Origin: Maricurvus nonylphenolicus
GTDB lineage: Bacteria > Pseudomonadota > Gammaproteobacteria > Pseudomonadales > Cellvibrionaceae
Length of the DNA stretch: 64,000 bases
Assembly (NCBI RefSeq): GCF_042854845.1
Contig: NZ_AP031498.1
Coordinates: 1,302,001 to 1,366,000, forward strand
Direction of reading: 5' to 3'
In this document: piece after piece, positions 15,535 through 24,243 of the stretch
How the letters are laid out: the number at the start of each line of letters is the position of its first letter
Position numbering within the stretch: position 1 is the stretch's first letter
Translations under genes and position numbers: made by a program
Notes under the pieces: generated by a model
What the model was told of the DNA's origin: nothing
Databases searched by the model: none
Seen by the model: the letters and a program-made list of their open reading frames with translations, nothing else

Positions 15535-16028
15535 AGCTGCGCCTCACCCGTAGTGGAATCATCTGCAGGATTCAGGTGTTTTACTTTCTCTCTCAAACGA
15601 TAGAGGCGGGATAATATTGTGCCGCGGGGTTGATCAAGTTCGATACTGATTTCCTGGGCACTGTATTCCAATACTCCCCATAGATAGAGTACTTCCCGCT
15701 CGGCAGTATTGAGTTGTTGCCACAGTAGATCCAATAAACTGTTACTGATAATGATATCGTCCAGGTTACGCTCGTCCGCCAGACTGGGGGCTGACTCTTC
15801 CAGGTTGTCGAAAGCTATGCGCTGTTGGCGACGACAGTCGTCAATATACTGGTTGCGAATGATTTTCCGCACATAGGCAGCAGGACTTTGCACCTTCTGT
15901 TTGGACGTTGAGTTTGAACGCAGCCATTTTTCCAATGAGGTTTGCAATAGATCCTGCGCGTTATCAGCATTGGCTGTTAACGAGAAGCTGTATTGATACA
16001 GCTGCTGTAACTGCTGATTACTTAACAT
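15531..16028 (-). CDS. ECF-type RNA polymerase sigma factor
   Basis: A 165-residue ECF sigma factor with regions 2 and 4 only. Region 2: AQDLLQTSLEKWLR, AAYVRKIIRNQYIDDCRRQQR. Region 4: LNTAEREVLYLWGVLEYSAQEISIELDQPRGTI with a C-terminal LSRLYRLREKV recognition helix. It overlaps the DUF2063 gene by seven bases and the anti-sigma-like gene by four. Its position at the end of the bufferin operon suggests that it controls this operon, probably in response to copper or another envelope stress (inference). Confidence 0.9.
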   Translation of the reverse strand: MLSNQQLQQLYQYSFSLTANADNAQDLLQTSLEKWLRSNSTSKQKVQSPAAYVRKIIRNQYIDDCRRQQRIAFDNLEESAPSLADERNLDDIIISNSLLDLLWQQLNTAEREVLYLWGVLEYSAQEISIELDQPRGTILSRLYRLREKVKHLNPADDSTTGEAQL

Positions 16029-16828
16029 GCATCACCTGGGATTTGGAAGCGATCGATCCAGCCGCATTCGATCCAGCTGAAGATATATTGATGCATAGGG
16101 GGTTGCCCTTCACTGTCCTGTAGCAACTGTTGTAGGGATGTGTTTTGTAACAATGCATTTGCCAAGCTAAATTCACTCTCGCTTATAGCGCTTATCTGCG
16201 GTTGGTACTGAGGCCTGTGTATTAGAAAATAGTAGTTATCCTGCTTATGGGAAAGATCCAAAGGCTGGGAGTTTTCGCTGCAGTTTTTGATGTTATCCAC
16301 TGGCCATTGCGTATGCAGTGGGAAAATATCTTCAGCCAGGCACAGGCAGACGGCAGCTTGTTTATCGGCAGCTTGTTTATCAGAAGACAGCGCGGCAAAT
16401 TGCTCGGCAGGCCATGCCTGTCGGTTCGGTGCATAGTAACTGCTATGGCAAAGGTGATCGAGGCGTGCGCTGTCGGCAAGGTAGGGCAGGTCTGTAAGCT
16501 CCTGCTTTAATGGCAGTTGCGATTCCAGCCAATTTGGAAAGGCTGCGCCATAGCTATTCATATCCCGCTGCCGAGGTGGGTGCTGTTGAATAAATTCTGC
16601 ACTGAGATGATCAAAATAAAGCTCACCTAATAACAAACTGATAGTGGGATAATGTTGCTTTAAGGATTGGCGTAGCGCTTGTAACCGGTTATTGCGATAA
16701 ATTCGATGTGCAGTGCTCCCCAGCTTACCGCCAAATATCGCGCTTGTATTGTCGCTAATCGTTGTCGGTGAGGTTGCCGATGAAGATGATAGCGCCACCA
16801 GTTTTTGCTGAAGTTCACTTAACGGCAT
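16022..16828 (-). CDS. bufC: DUF2063-family bufferin maturation partner
   Basis: A 268-residue protein of the DUF2063 family (N-terminal putative DNA-binding-like helical region: IFGGKLGSTAHRIYRNNRL, QALRQSLKQHYPTISLLLG, then YFDHLSAEFIQQHPP and MNSYGAAFPNWLESQ). In bufferin-type systems this protein is the partner of the DUF692 enzyme and presents the precursor peptide. It overlaps the enzyme gene by ten bases. The middle carries a short repeat (two SDKQAADKQAA-like units). The symbol follows the bufferin nomenclature. Confidence 0.85.
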   Translation of the reverse strand: MPLSELQQKLVALSSSSATSPTTISDNTSAIFGGKLGSTAHRIYRNNRLQALRQSLKQHYPTISLLLGELYFDHLSAEFIQQHPPRQRDMNSYGAAFPNWLESQLPLKQELTDLPYLADSARLDHLCHSSYYAPNRQAWPAEQFAALSSDKQAADKQAAVCLCLAEDIFPLHTQWPVDNIKNCSENSQPLDLSHKQDNYYFLIHRPQYQPQISAISESEFSLANALLQNTSLQQLLQDSEGQPPMHQYIFSWIECGWIDRFQIPGDAC

Positions 16829-17682
16829 ATCTGTTGGCCTATCATCGGAGGATGTTGAATATCTTCTGCCTTGCTGCGCTCAGCCAGTAGAATATCCAAG
16901 GTGGGTAACTCGCTGTCCCATTCGATCAGCGTCGGAATTTCGCCCATTTGATCCACCGTACCACGGTAGAGTTCCCAGACCGCGTTATCGATTGGGTGGT
17001 TATGGGCGTCCAATAGATAATCCGTTGGCGGCTGGGTATTGGAGTCTGTACAGGCTTGAAAGCCTGCCAGGTGAATTTCTTTTACCCGTTCAGTATTGAT
17101 ACGTTGCAGAAACTCCAGAGGGTCTTTTTGCTGGTTAAAAGCGGTGACATAGATGTTATTGATATCCAGCAACAGATAGCAATCAGTTTTCTCGGCAATG
17201 GCGTTAAGAAAGTCTGCTTCGTGTAATTGGCTATGGGTGTATTCAAGGTAACTGGAGACATTTTCCAGTAACAGTGGCTGGCCCAGAAAATCCTGTACTT
17301 GAAGTATGCGCTCACTGATATGGTCTATGGCTTCTTCGGTGTAAGGCAGAGGTAACAGGTCGGGTATATATTCGCCGTGAACTTCTGAAAAACTGCAGTG
17401 TTCCGAATACCACGCTGCCTGGGTTTGTTGCTGTAGGTCTTTAATACGTTGCAAGTAGTTTACATCTAAGGGTGTAATAGTGCCCAGCGATAAACCCACG
17501 CCGTGTAAGGTCACCGGATAGCGTTCGCTGATGGCCAATAAGTAGTCATGGGTTAAGCCGCCGGGTGTCAGCCAGTTATCGGCCAGGAGCTCCAGCCAGG
17601 GGATGTCGGGTTCTTGTTGCATTATGTCCGGGATATGGGGCGTTCGCAGCCCCACTCCCACACCAGCGATAGTGCGCTTCAT
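16819..17682 (-). CDS. bufB: DUF692 multinuclear iron oxidase (MNIO), bufferin-modifying enzyme
   Basis: A 287-residue TIM-barrel enzyme of the DUF692/MNIO family. These enzymes carry two or three irons and modify cysteines of RiPP precursors. Expected metal ligands or active-site residues are visible in order: LHGVGLSLG (His60), YSEHCSF (His95), LLENVSSY (Glu140), LLDINNIYV (Asp173), EIHLAGF (His204), DAHNHP (His227) and LIEWDSELP (Glu254). The length is typical. It follows the precursor gene by 38 bases and overlaps the DUF2063 gene, the usual bufA-bufB-bufC order. Confidence 0.93.
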   Translation of the reverse strand: MKRTIAGVGVGLRTPHIPDIMQQEPDIPWLELLADNWLTPGGLTHDYLLAISERYPVTLHGVGLSLGTITPLDVNYLQRIKDLQQQTQAAWYSEHCSFSEVHGEYIPDLLPLPYTEEAIDHISERILQVQDFLGQPLLLENVSSYLEYTHSQLHEADFLNAIAEKTDCYLLLDINNIYVTAFNQQKDPLEFLQRINTERVKEIHLAGFQACTDSNTQPPTDYLLDAHNHPIDNAVWELYRGTVDQMGEIPTLIEWDSELPTLDILLAERSKAEDIQHPPMIGQQICR

Positions 17683-17720
17683 GTCGAGTACTTTTTTTAC
17701 AGGCTTAACTTTTTTACAGG

Positions 17721-17999
17721 CTATTTTTTGGCGGGTTTAACTTTGGCAACACGGCCGCCGGTAATCTTCTCGCAGGTGCCCTGAGGTACATAGACCCATT
17801 CTTGAGGGTGATTATCGGTTTTGGCCTGACCGGAACAGCCGTGGGTACCGTCCAGTGCGCCGCAATCATTCATACCTGCTTTGGCGATACCGGCACATTT
17901 TTCCCAGTGAGTGGGCTGATCGGGAACCGCCTGGGCCAAGCCAGCGCCGCCAACGGCGAGAATGCCTGCAATGGTCGTAGTGAGGGTAGCGTTTTTCAT
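17721..17999 (-). CDS. bufA: bufferin precursor (DUF2282), copper-binding RiPP
   Basis: A 92-residue DUF2282 protein. The signal peptide (MKNATLTTTIAGILAVGGAG, cleavage near LAQA) is followed by a short mature peptide with four cysteines: EKCAGIAKAG (Cys35), NDCGALD (Cys46), HGCSGQA (Cys55) and GTCEKI (Cys76), and the family motif EWVYVPQGTCEKI. These cysteines are the modification targets that sequester copper in the periplasm. The ATG at 17999 has AAAGGA eight bases upstream; an in-frame TTG at 18020 would put the ribosome site inside the gene. It is first in a five-gene minus-strand operon. Confidence 0.93.
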   Translation of the reverse strand: MKNATLTTTIAGILAVGGAGLAQAVPDQPTHWEKCAGIAKAGMNDCGALDGTHGCSGQAKTDNHPQEWVYVPQGTCEKITGGRVAKVKPAKK

Positions 18000-18131
18000 C
18001 GTAGTGATCCTTTGAGTCAATTGACGTGAATGGAGTAAAGGTAAAGACGACGCTGAGAGAGGTTTGATTGCAGGAAATATGAAAATATTTAGTTGTACAA
18101 ATGTACTACTTGGTTAAGAAGGGTTAAGTCA

Positions 18132-18147
18132 TCTGCCTTTTGGCAGA
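18132..18147. promoter_or_regulatory. short palindrome between bufA and iorA
   Basis: Perfect inverted repeat TCTGCC-TTTT-GGCAGA in the 261-base divergent region between the bufferin precursor and the Mo-hydroxylase genes. A GTAC-AAAT-GTAC palindrome lies about 35 bases away on the bufA side. There is no T-run, so an operator is more likely than a terminator. Low certainty. Confidence 0.35.
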
Positions 18148-18260
18148 CAGCCTGTTATCGTTATAAAAGGCAGAAAAAGCAGCTGATAAGAGAAGAAATT
18201 GGGTAGCAGAGACTAAAAAGTCCACACCCTCAACTTTGCATATACTTCCGAGAGAAAGTC

Positions 18261-18770
18261 ATGATTCAATTTACCCTCAACGGCCAATCGGTAGAAACCG
18301 ATGTCGCCGGTGATACGCCATTGTTGTGGGTGGTTCGCGACCACTTCAAATTAAAAGGCTCCAAATTTGGCTGTGGGATGGGCCTGTGTGGTGCCTGCAC
18401 CATGCACCTTAATGGCAGTGCGATTCGCACCTGTATTACCCCTGTAGCTGCAGTGATGAACCAACAGGTGACCACGATTGAAGGCCTGGGAACCCCGGAT
18501 AACCTGCACATAGTGCAAGAGGCCTGGTTGCAGCACAATGTGCCCCAGTGTGGTTACTGTCAGTCCGGCCAAATTATGTCGGCCAGTGCCCTGTTAGCCC
18601 AGAACCCTAATCCTTCCGACAGCGATATTGATGCTGCCATGAGTGGCAATCTCTGCCGCTGTGGAACCTACCCGAGAATTCGTAAGGCCATTCACTCAGC
18701 CGCCAGTAAGCTCAATGCCGGCGTGCAGTATATGGATCCACAGGCGATGAGTAAGGAGGGCGAGGTATGA
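18261..18770 (+). CDS. 2Fe-2S small subunit of xanthine-oxidase-family Mo-hydroxylase (IorA-like)
   Basis: A 169-residue two-cluster ferredoxin subunit. The plant-type 2Fe-2S motif is at Cys38, Cys43, Cys46 and Cys58 (FGCGMGLCGACTMHL). The second cluster uses Cys97/Cys100 (QCGYCQSGQI) and Cys132/Cys134 (LCRCGTYPRI). It passes electrons from the molybdopterin subunit to an external acceptor. Size and partner match isoquinoline 1-oxidoreductase alpha subunits and related aldehyde dehydrogenases; the substrate is not predictable. Its stop overlaps the large-subunit start (ATGA). Confidence 0.93.
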   Translation: MIQFTLNGQSVETDVAGDTPLLWVVRDHFKLKGSKFGCGMGLCGACTMHLNGSAIRTCITPVAAVMNQQVTTIEGLGTPDNLHIVQEAWLQHNVPQCGYCQSGQIMSASALLAQNPNPSDSDIDAAMSGNLCRCGTYPRIRKAIHSAASKLNAGVQYMDPQAMSKEGEV

Positions 18771-20962
18771 GCGAATTACAGCAATCCCGCCGTGGTTTCC
18801 TGAAACTGTTGGGACTTAGCAGTGGTGGTCTGCTAGTTACCGCGCCTTTAACAGCCTGTGCCAGTGCGGCGTTTCAGCCGGCAGGTGATAGTGGTGTGCA
18901 GGCCAATCCGTTTATTTTTATTGGCACTGATAATCAGGTGACCCTGTATCTTCCTCAAACTGAAATGGGGCAGGGTGTTATGCATGGCCTCAGCACCTTG
19001 GTGGCAGAAGAACTGAATCTGGCGCCTCAACGTATTCACTCAATTCATGCGCCTCCTCACGACAGCTTTGCCAACCCCCTGTTTGGCATGCAGTTAACTG
19101 GTGGCAGTACCAGTATTGCCGGGCACTATGAACCGCTAAGGCATGCTGCAGCGCAAGCGCGGGAATTATTGTTGAGTGCGGCGGCGCAAAAACTGTCTGC
19201 ACCAAAAGACCAGCTGGTTATGCAAGACGGTGAGGTGATCTGGCAGGGGCAGGGTTACCCTGTCGGCGATTTTGCCGAGGTAGCTACCACCTTGCCAGCT
19301 CCGGATGTTGTGACAACCAAGCAGCCGCAGGATTTTCGTTTTATCGGTAAGGATTCCCAGCGTGTTGATGGTTTGGCCAAAGTCACCGGCCAGGCTGAGT
19401 TTGGTATGGATGTTGATTTTCCTGGTTTGTACCGCGCCGTGGTCAAGCGTTGCCCGGTGATAGGTGGCAAGGTTAAACGTTTTGACGCCAGTCAAGCACA
19501 GGCTATGGCGGGGGTAAAAACTGTTGTTGAAATCTTTAACGGTGTTGCCGTTGTCGCTGATAACTATTGGCAGGCCAAGCAAGCAGCCAATGTTATTGAG
19601 GTGGAATGGGATAAGCCCAATCTGGCCAGCTATTCTTCCGCTAATTTGCTGGCTGAAATGCAGGGCGCACTTGAGCAAAAAGGTGATAAGGGCGTTGACG
19701 AAGGCAATGCAAAAAAGGCCTTGAAGCAGGCTGCGCAAGTTGTCACCGCAGACTACTCCGCGCCTTTCCTGGCCCATGCCACCATGGAGACCATGAACTG
19801 CACAGTGAAGCTCGACGGCAATCGCGCCGAGGTGTGGGTGCCGTCCCAGGGGGCGGGTTTATCGCAGGAGATTGCCCACGAATACTCCGGCATTGACCGC
19901 GATAATATTGTTGTACATACCACGATGTTGGGCGGCGGTTTTGGTCGCCGAGCGAATCAGGATTATGTTGCCGAAGCAGTGAGCATTGCCAAGGCTGCAG
20001 GCGTGCCTGTGCAGCTGGTATGGAGTCGAGAAGATGATATGCAGAACGATTTCTATCGTCCTGCGGCGATTGCACGCATGCGGGCGGGTGTTGATAGCAA
20101 CGGTACGATTTCCGCGTGGACTGCTAAACGTGCTGGTCCCAATATCATGCCCTATACCGTCGATGAGGCCGCAGGTCTGTTACTGCCCGAGTTTATGCCA
20201 CAGGGTTTTGTCGAATGGATCAGTAAGCGCGGCTATGGGATTTTTGATGGCTGGCAGGTGGATCACTCCAGTATCGAAGGCCTCTATGAAGGTTACGATG
20301 TGGAGAACAAAGAGGTTCGCCATGTGACGGTTGACCCCGGTTTGCGGGTTGGCTTTTGGCGTTCAGTGGGCCATTCGTTCAGTGGTTTCTTCGCTGAGAG
20401 TTTTATGGACGAAGTGGCCCATGCCACAGGCCAGGATCCGGTGGCTATTCGTTTGGCTCATACCCATCATCAGGCTCGCAAGCGCAAGGTGATTGAAGTC
20501 GCTGCCGAGAAGGCAGGATGGGGGCAAGCTAAAGCGGGTATCAGCCAGGGTGTTGCTGCTGTCACCAGTTTTAGTTCCCATGTTGCGCAGGTTGTTGATG
20601 TTAGTGTTGAAAATAACCAGATCAAAGTTCACCGTGTAGTGTGCGTCGTGGACTGTGGGCGAGCAGTAAACCCTGACATGATTAAATCGCAGATGGAAAG
20701 CGGCATTATCTTTGGTATGACGGCTGCTTTGCACGGTGATATCACCCTGGACAAGGGCTCGGTTGTGCAGAGCAACTTCCATGACTACCCCTTACTGCGG
20801 ATGCAGGAAACACCGGAAATCGATGTGCATATTATCGACGGTGATGAAGCGCCGACAGGTGTGGGTGAACCGGGTTTACCGCCGATAGCGGCAGCTATTG
20901 GCAATGCAGTATTTGCTGCGACAGGGCAGCGCTTAAGGCAGCTACCTCTACGTTTAACTTAA
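18767..20962 (+). CDS. molybdopterin large subunit of Mo-hydroxylase (IorB-like), Tat-exported
   Basis: A 731-residue molybdenum cofactor-binding subunit. The N-terminus has a Tat motif (SRRGFLKLLGL) and then LTAC, which could be a lipobox. Cofactor-binding and catalytic signatures include GQGVMHGLSTLVAEEL, GGGFGRRANQDYVAEA, FWRSVGHSFSGFFAESF and GVGEPGLPP, whose Glu is the conserved catalytic base of the family. It belongs to the IorB-like branch, in which small and large subunits are fused to no FAD subunit; electrons usually go to a cytochrome, and none is encoded here. Maturation genes xdhC and mocA follow downstream. Confidence 0.92.
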   Translation: MSELQQSRRGFLKLLGLSSGGLLVTAPLTACASAAFQPAGDSGVQANPFIFIGTDNQVTLYLPQTEMGQGVMHGLSTLVAEELNLAPQRIHSIHAPPHDSFANPLFGMQLTGGSTSIAGHYEPLRHAAAQARELLLSAAAQKLSAPKDQLVMQDGEVIWQGQGYPVGDFAEVATTLPAPDVVTTKQPQDFRFIGKDSQRVDGLAKVTGQAEFGMDVDFPGLYRAVVKRCPVIGGKVKRFDASQAQAMAGVKTVVEIFNGVAVVADNYWQAKQAANVIEVEWDKPNLASYSSANLLAEMQGALEQKGDKGVDEGNAKKALKQAAQVVTADYSAPFLAHATMETMNCTVKLDGNRAEVWVPSQGAGLSQEIAHEYSGIDRDNIVVHTTMLGGGFGRRANQDYVAEAVSIAKAAGVPVQLVWSREDDMQNDFYRPAAIARMRAGVDSNGTISAWTAKRAGPNIMPYTVDEAAGLLLPEFMPQGFVEWISKRGYGIFDGWQVDHSSIEGLYEGYDVENKEVRHVTVDPGLRVGFWRSVGHSFSGFFAESFMDEVAHATGQDPVAIRLAHTHHQARKRKVIEVAAEKAGWGQAKAGISQGVAAVTSFSSHVAQVVDVSVENNQIKVHRVVCVVDCGRAVNPDMIKSQMESGIIFGMTAALHGDITLDKGSVVQSNFHDYPLLRMQETPEIDVHIIDGDEAPTGVGEPGLPPIAAAIGNAVFAATGQRLRQLPLRLT

Positions 20963-20990
20963 GGGCTTAAGCTCTGAACTGAGTGCGCTA

Positions 20991-21028
20991 GTAGCCAGTC
21001 CTCAGCATTCATGTTGAGGGCTGGCTAC
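20991..21028 (+). terminator. hairpin terminator after iorB-like gene
   Basis: GTAGCCAG-T-CCTCA pairs with TGAGG-G-CTGGCTAC around a ten-base loop, 29 bases past the stop and followed by a T-rich tract (ATTTTCTC). Likely an intrinsic terminator. Confidence 0.6.
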
Positions 21029-21114
21029 ATTTTCTCAATTTCTTGTCCAATTCTCTTTAAATTCTGGTCAATTCCGCCATAGGGAGGGAATTGGGGGGAT
21101 TGTGTGCGCTAAAA

Positions 21115-21143
21115 TTGGCATTATTGGTTAGAGCTTGTGATAA
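21115..21143 (+). promoter_or_regulatory. possible promoter of the xdhC-mocA transcript
   Basis: TTGGCA and TGATAA are separated by 17 bases, ending 22 bases before the xdhC ATG at 21166. The -10 is poor. It would give a very short leader, which would fit the absence of a visible Shine-Dalgarno sequence. Confidence 0.35.
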
Positions 21144-21165
21144 ATCGCACCGTTACAATATCGTT

Positions 21166-22158
21166 ATGTTAGATACGCAATTAGAAGTTTTACAGGGCAT
21201 TCGTTCTGCGCTGGAAGCAGGGCAAAAAGCTACCCTGGTTAGTGTGATTAAAACCTGGGGCAATGCACCGCGCCCGGTGGGGGCTCTGTTGGCGGTTGCC
21301 AGCAATGGCCGCTTTTGGGGTTCTGTGTCCGGTGGCTGTGTTGAAGATGATCTGATCGGCAAGCTTATCGAGCAGCCCGTCGATACACCGGAGTTGGCCA
21401 TTTACGGTGAAACCGATGAAGAGCGCCAGCGTTTCGGTTTGCCCTGTGGTGGTACCCTGGAGTTATTGCTGGAGCCTTTGCGGACTACAGATGATGTTGA
21501 TCCGCTGATCAAGGCGCTGGATGAGCGAGAAATCTTTATCCGCGAAACCTGCCTGGAGACCCGTAAGGTCACAGTTTCTGCTCTGACAGAAGTGTCTAAA
21601 ACGCCGCCGGTGCCTGAGTTTGACGGTAAGGTGTGGCGTAACATTTTTGGTCCTGCATGGCGTTTGTTAATCATCGGCGCCGGACAAACCTCCCGTTATC
21701 TCGCTGATATGGCGATGGGCATGGGGTATAGCGTGAGTATCAGTGATCCCCGACCAGAATATCGCCTGGGCTGGGACTTGCCTGCCGCACCTTTACTGGA
21801 AGGTTATCCGGATGATGTGGTCACCGCGTTTAATCCTGATGCCCGCACAGCCATTGTGGCACTGACTCACGACCCACGTCTGGATGATGCTGCGCTTTTA
21901 ACAGCTCTGTATTCCAATGCATTTTATGTGGGCGCCTTGGGGTCCATTCGCACGAATAATAAACGCCGTGAACGATTCCGAGAGCATTTTGATTTCGATG
22001 ATCAAACTCTGGACAAACTGCATGGTCCGGTTGGTTTGCCTATTGGCAGTAAATCACCGCCGGAAATTGCCCTGGCCGTACTGGCGGAGCTAACCGCCCT
22101 GCGCAACGGGGTTGATCTTCGTGCCCGCTTGGATAATGCTGCTACTCTTGTTGATTAA
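21166..22158 (+). CDS. xdhC: XdhC/CoxF-family Mo-hydroxylase maturation protein
   Basis: A 330-residue XdhC-family protein. N-terminal XdhC domain: ATLVSVIKTWGNAPRPVGALL and GSVSGGCVEDDL, with the Cys conserved in cofactor sulfuration; then LPCGGTLELLLEPL. A Rossmann-type C-terminal domain follows (LLIIGAGQTSRYLADMA, VSISDPRPEYR, YVGALGSIRTN, LPIGSKSPPEIALAVLAEL). These proteins sulfurate and insert the molybdenum cofactor. I start at the ATG at 21166 because the residues before it in the open frame (TTG at 21091) do not look like family sequence. It serves the iorAB-like genes upstream. Confidence 0.9.
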   Translation: MLDTQLEVLQGIRSALEAGQKATLVSVIKTWGNAPRPVGALLAVASNGRFWGSVSGGCVEDDLIGKLIEQPVDTPELAIYGETDEERQRFGLPCGGTLELLLEPLRTTDDVDPLIKALDEREIFIRETCLETRKVTVSALTEVSKTPPVPEFDGKVWRNIFGPAWRLLIIGAGQTSRYLADMAMGMGYSVSISDPRPEYRLGWDLPAAPLLEGYPDDVVTAFNPDARTAIVALTHDPRLDDAALLTALYSNAFYVGALGSIRTNNKRRERFREHFDFDDQTLDKLHGPVGLPIGSKSPPEIALAVLAELTALRNGVDLRARLDNAATLVD

Positions 22159-22194
22159 ATCAATTGTTGAGTAACAGGAGGCCAGTCTCGCTGT

Positions 22195-22791
22195 ATGAAA
22201 GTCGGGCTACTCTTGGCTGCCGGTCAGGGCAGCCGCTTTGGCGGGGATAAATGCCTCGCACCTCTTGCCGACGGCACTCCTCTGGTTTTACAAGCTGCAC
22301 GCAATTTACAGGGGGCAGTTGATCATCTAGTGGTGATTGCCAGGCCTGGTGATAGTGCCTTACAGCAGTTAATGCGAGATCAGGGCTTTACTGTAGTGGC
22401 TTGTGACAAGGCGCACCTGGGTATGGCAGAGTCCTTAAAGTGTGGGGTTGCCGCTACTCCCTCCGCCTCTGGCTGGTTAATTGCCTTTGCCGATATGCCG
22501 TTTATTCAACCGGCCAGCTATCAGGCTGTTGCTGATAGTCTCTCCAGCGACGACAGTCTTTGCGTTCCCTTTTGCCAGGATAAACAAGGCCACCCGGTAG
22601 GTTTTGGTTGTGGCTATCGGCAATTACTGCTGGCGTTACAAGGGGATGTCGGTGCGCGTTCTATACTCAAACAGTACCCCGATAAGATTCAGCGACTGAC
22701 ACTGGATGATGCGGGCATTGTATGGGATATTGACCGCCCGGAAGATCTGCAGCAGGCGAATAAGCAATTAAGCAATGACCAAAAAGGATAG
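22195..22791 (+). CDS. mocA: molybdenum cofactor cytidylyltransferase-like protein
   Basis: A 198-residue nucleotidyltransferase with the sugar-nucleotide fold: LLAAGQGSRFGGDKCLAPL at the N-terminus binds the nucleotide, FADMPFI is the metal-binding strand and GHPVGFG the later signature. By context with a xanthine-oxidase-family enzyme it is more likely MocA (making molybdopterin cytosine dinucleotide) than MobA. An AGGAGG lies 13 bases upstream of the ATG, farther than usual. Its last codons overlap the next gene by 17 bases. Confidence 0.87.
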   Translation: MKVGLLLAAGQGSRFGGDKCLAPLADGTPLVLQAARNLQGAVDHLVVIARPGDSALQQLMRDQGFTVVACDKAHLGMAESLKCGVAATPSASGWLIAFADMPFIQPASYQAVADSLSSDDSLCVPFCQDKQGHPVGFGCGYRQLLLALQGDVGARSILKQYPDKIQRLTLDDAGIVWDIDRPEDLQQANKQLSNDQKG

Positions 22792-23452
22792 AGACCAGGG
22801 GTTACTTGAAGGCGCACAGGGCACCTGGCTTGATATTTCCCGCACCTTCAGTATTGGTTTGGAGTTTTTTCGCGGCTTCCGCATGCTGCGCAATATTGGC
22901 CCCTGTGTCACCGTGTTTGGCTCGGCGCGCTTTGACGAGAACCATCGTTACTACAAAACGGCGCGGGAATTCAGTCAGTGTCTTGGTGAGGCCGGATTTA
23001 CCATTATGACCGGCGGAGGCCCAGGTATTATGGAGGCCGCCAATCGAGGTGCCCGTGATGTTGGCGCCAAGTCTATCGGTTGTAATATTCAGCTGCCGAT
23101 GGAGCAGATCCCTAATCCCTATCTGGATATGTGGGCAGAATTTGAACACTTCTACGTGCGCAAGGTGATGTTGGTAAAATATTCCTCCGCCTTTGTTGTC
23201 CTACCGGGAGGTTTTGGCACCATGGATGAAGTGTTTGAAACTCTTACCCTGATACAAACCGCCAAAATAAAACGCTTCCCCATTGTGGCGCTGGGCACAG
23301 AGTACTGGCAACACCTGCAGGAGTTTGTGCAGCGCTCCATGATTGAGACGGGCACCATCGAAACCGAAGATGTAGACCCGGTATTGGTGACTGACGATTT
23401 CGATCAGGCCTTTGATTATATTCGCCGTCACACCCTGCATTTATTCAATTAG
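22775..23452 (+). CDS. LOG-family (TIGR00730) Rossmann-fold protein
   Basis: A 225-residue LOG-family protein. Signatures: VTVFGSARF, FTIMTGGGPGIMEAANRGA and VVLPGGFGTMDEVFETLTLIQ. The PGGxGTxxE motif marks cytokinin-type nucleotide 5'-monophosphate phosphoribohydrolases; the bacterial substrate is probably a nucleotide. It overlaps mocA by 17 bases and precedes the TatD gene by nine bases, so it is in one operon. Confidence 0.9.
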   Translation: MTKKDRDQGLLEGAQGTWLDISRTFSIGLEFFRGFRMLRNIGPCVTVFGSARFDENHRYYKTAREFSQCLGEAGFTIMTGGGPGIMEAANRGARDVGAKSIGCNIQLPMEQIPNPYLDMWAEFEHFYVRKVMLVKYSSAFVVLPGGFGTMDEVFETLTLIQTAKIKRFPIVALGTEYWQHLQEFVQRSMIETGTIETEDVDPVLVTDDFDQAFDYIRRHTLHLFN

Positions 23453-23461
23453 TCCACTCCC

Positions 23462-24238
23462 ATGTTAATCGATTCACACTGCCATTTTGATTTTGCCGAA
23501 TTTGATGGCCAGCGTGATATCCTCTGGCAGTCCTGTCTGCAGGCGGGGATCAGTGCGCTTATTATGCCGGGTGTAGAACCTTCGCAGTGGCAGCAGCTGG
23601 CCGACATCAGCCAACAGTTCCCCGGCATTTACTACGCGGCAGGTTTGCATCCCTGGTGGGTTGAATCTTGTGAGTTGTCACCGGAAATGTTGCAGAGTCA
23701 TCTACGTAAGTGGCTGGATCAGCATACCGATGTAGTAGCCATTGGGGAATGTGGTTTGGATGGCAAGCTTGACTATCCGTTGGCTAAGCAGATACCTTTT
23801 TTAGACGCCCAGTTGGCTTTGGCCAGGGAATATGAATTACCGGTTATCCTGCACGGCTATAAAGCCCATCAACCCTTGCTGGAACGAATAAAGCATTTTG
23901 GCTTAGCCAAAGGTGGTGTTATCCACGGTTTTAGCGGTAGTCTGGAGTTGGCTTTAAGTTACTGGCGTCTGGGGTTTCGTATAGGAGTAGGGGGCACGGT
24001 GACTTATCCCCGTGCCAATAAAACCCGTAAAGCCGTTGCTCAGCTTCCCCTCGAAGCAATCCTGTTGGAAACTGATGCGCCAGATATGCCATTGCAGGGT
24101 TATCAGGGGCAAGCCAATACGCCATTAAGGGTAGCTGATGTGGCGCGATGTGTAGCAGAGCTGCGTGGTGAGTCGCTGGAGCAGGTGAGTGAGCAGACCA
24201 GCGAGAATAGTCGGTTATTATTTGGTTTGCTAAAATAA
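23462..24238 (+). CDS. TatD-family metal-dependent deoxyribonuclease
   Basis: A 258-residue TatD-family TIM-barrel hydrolase. Metal ligands: DSHCHFDF at the N-terminus, GECGLDGK (Glu), LPVILHGYKAH (His), VIHGFSG (His) and LLETDAPDMP (Asp). Compared with TatD/YcfH the metal motifs are intact. It lies six bases upstream of the cysteine desulfurase gene. The role may be DNA repair or quality control; the exact substrate is not predictable. Confidence 0.9.
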   Translation: MLIDSHCHFDFAEFDGQRDILWQSCLQAGISALIMPGVEPSQWQQLADISQQFPGIYYAAGLHPWWVESCELSPEMLQSHLRKWLDQHTDVVAIGECGLDGKLDYPLAKQIPFLDAQLALAREYELPVILHGYKAHQPLLERIKHFGLAKGGVIHGFSGSLELALSYWRLGFRIGVGGTVTYPRANKTRKAVAQLPLEAILLETDAPDMPLQGYQGQANTPLRVADVARCVAELRGESLEQVSEQTSENSRLLFGLLK

Positions 24239-24243
24239 CCGCC

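Noticed and set aside
18132..18147. Hairpin before bufA as a riboswitch or terminator
   Set aside because: Only a six-base stem, no T-run, and nothing resembling a known riboswitch core.
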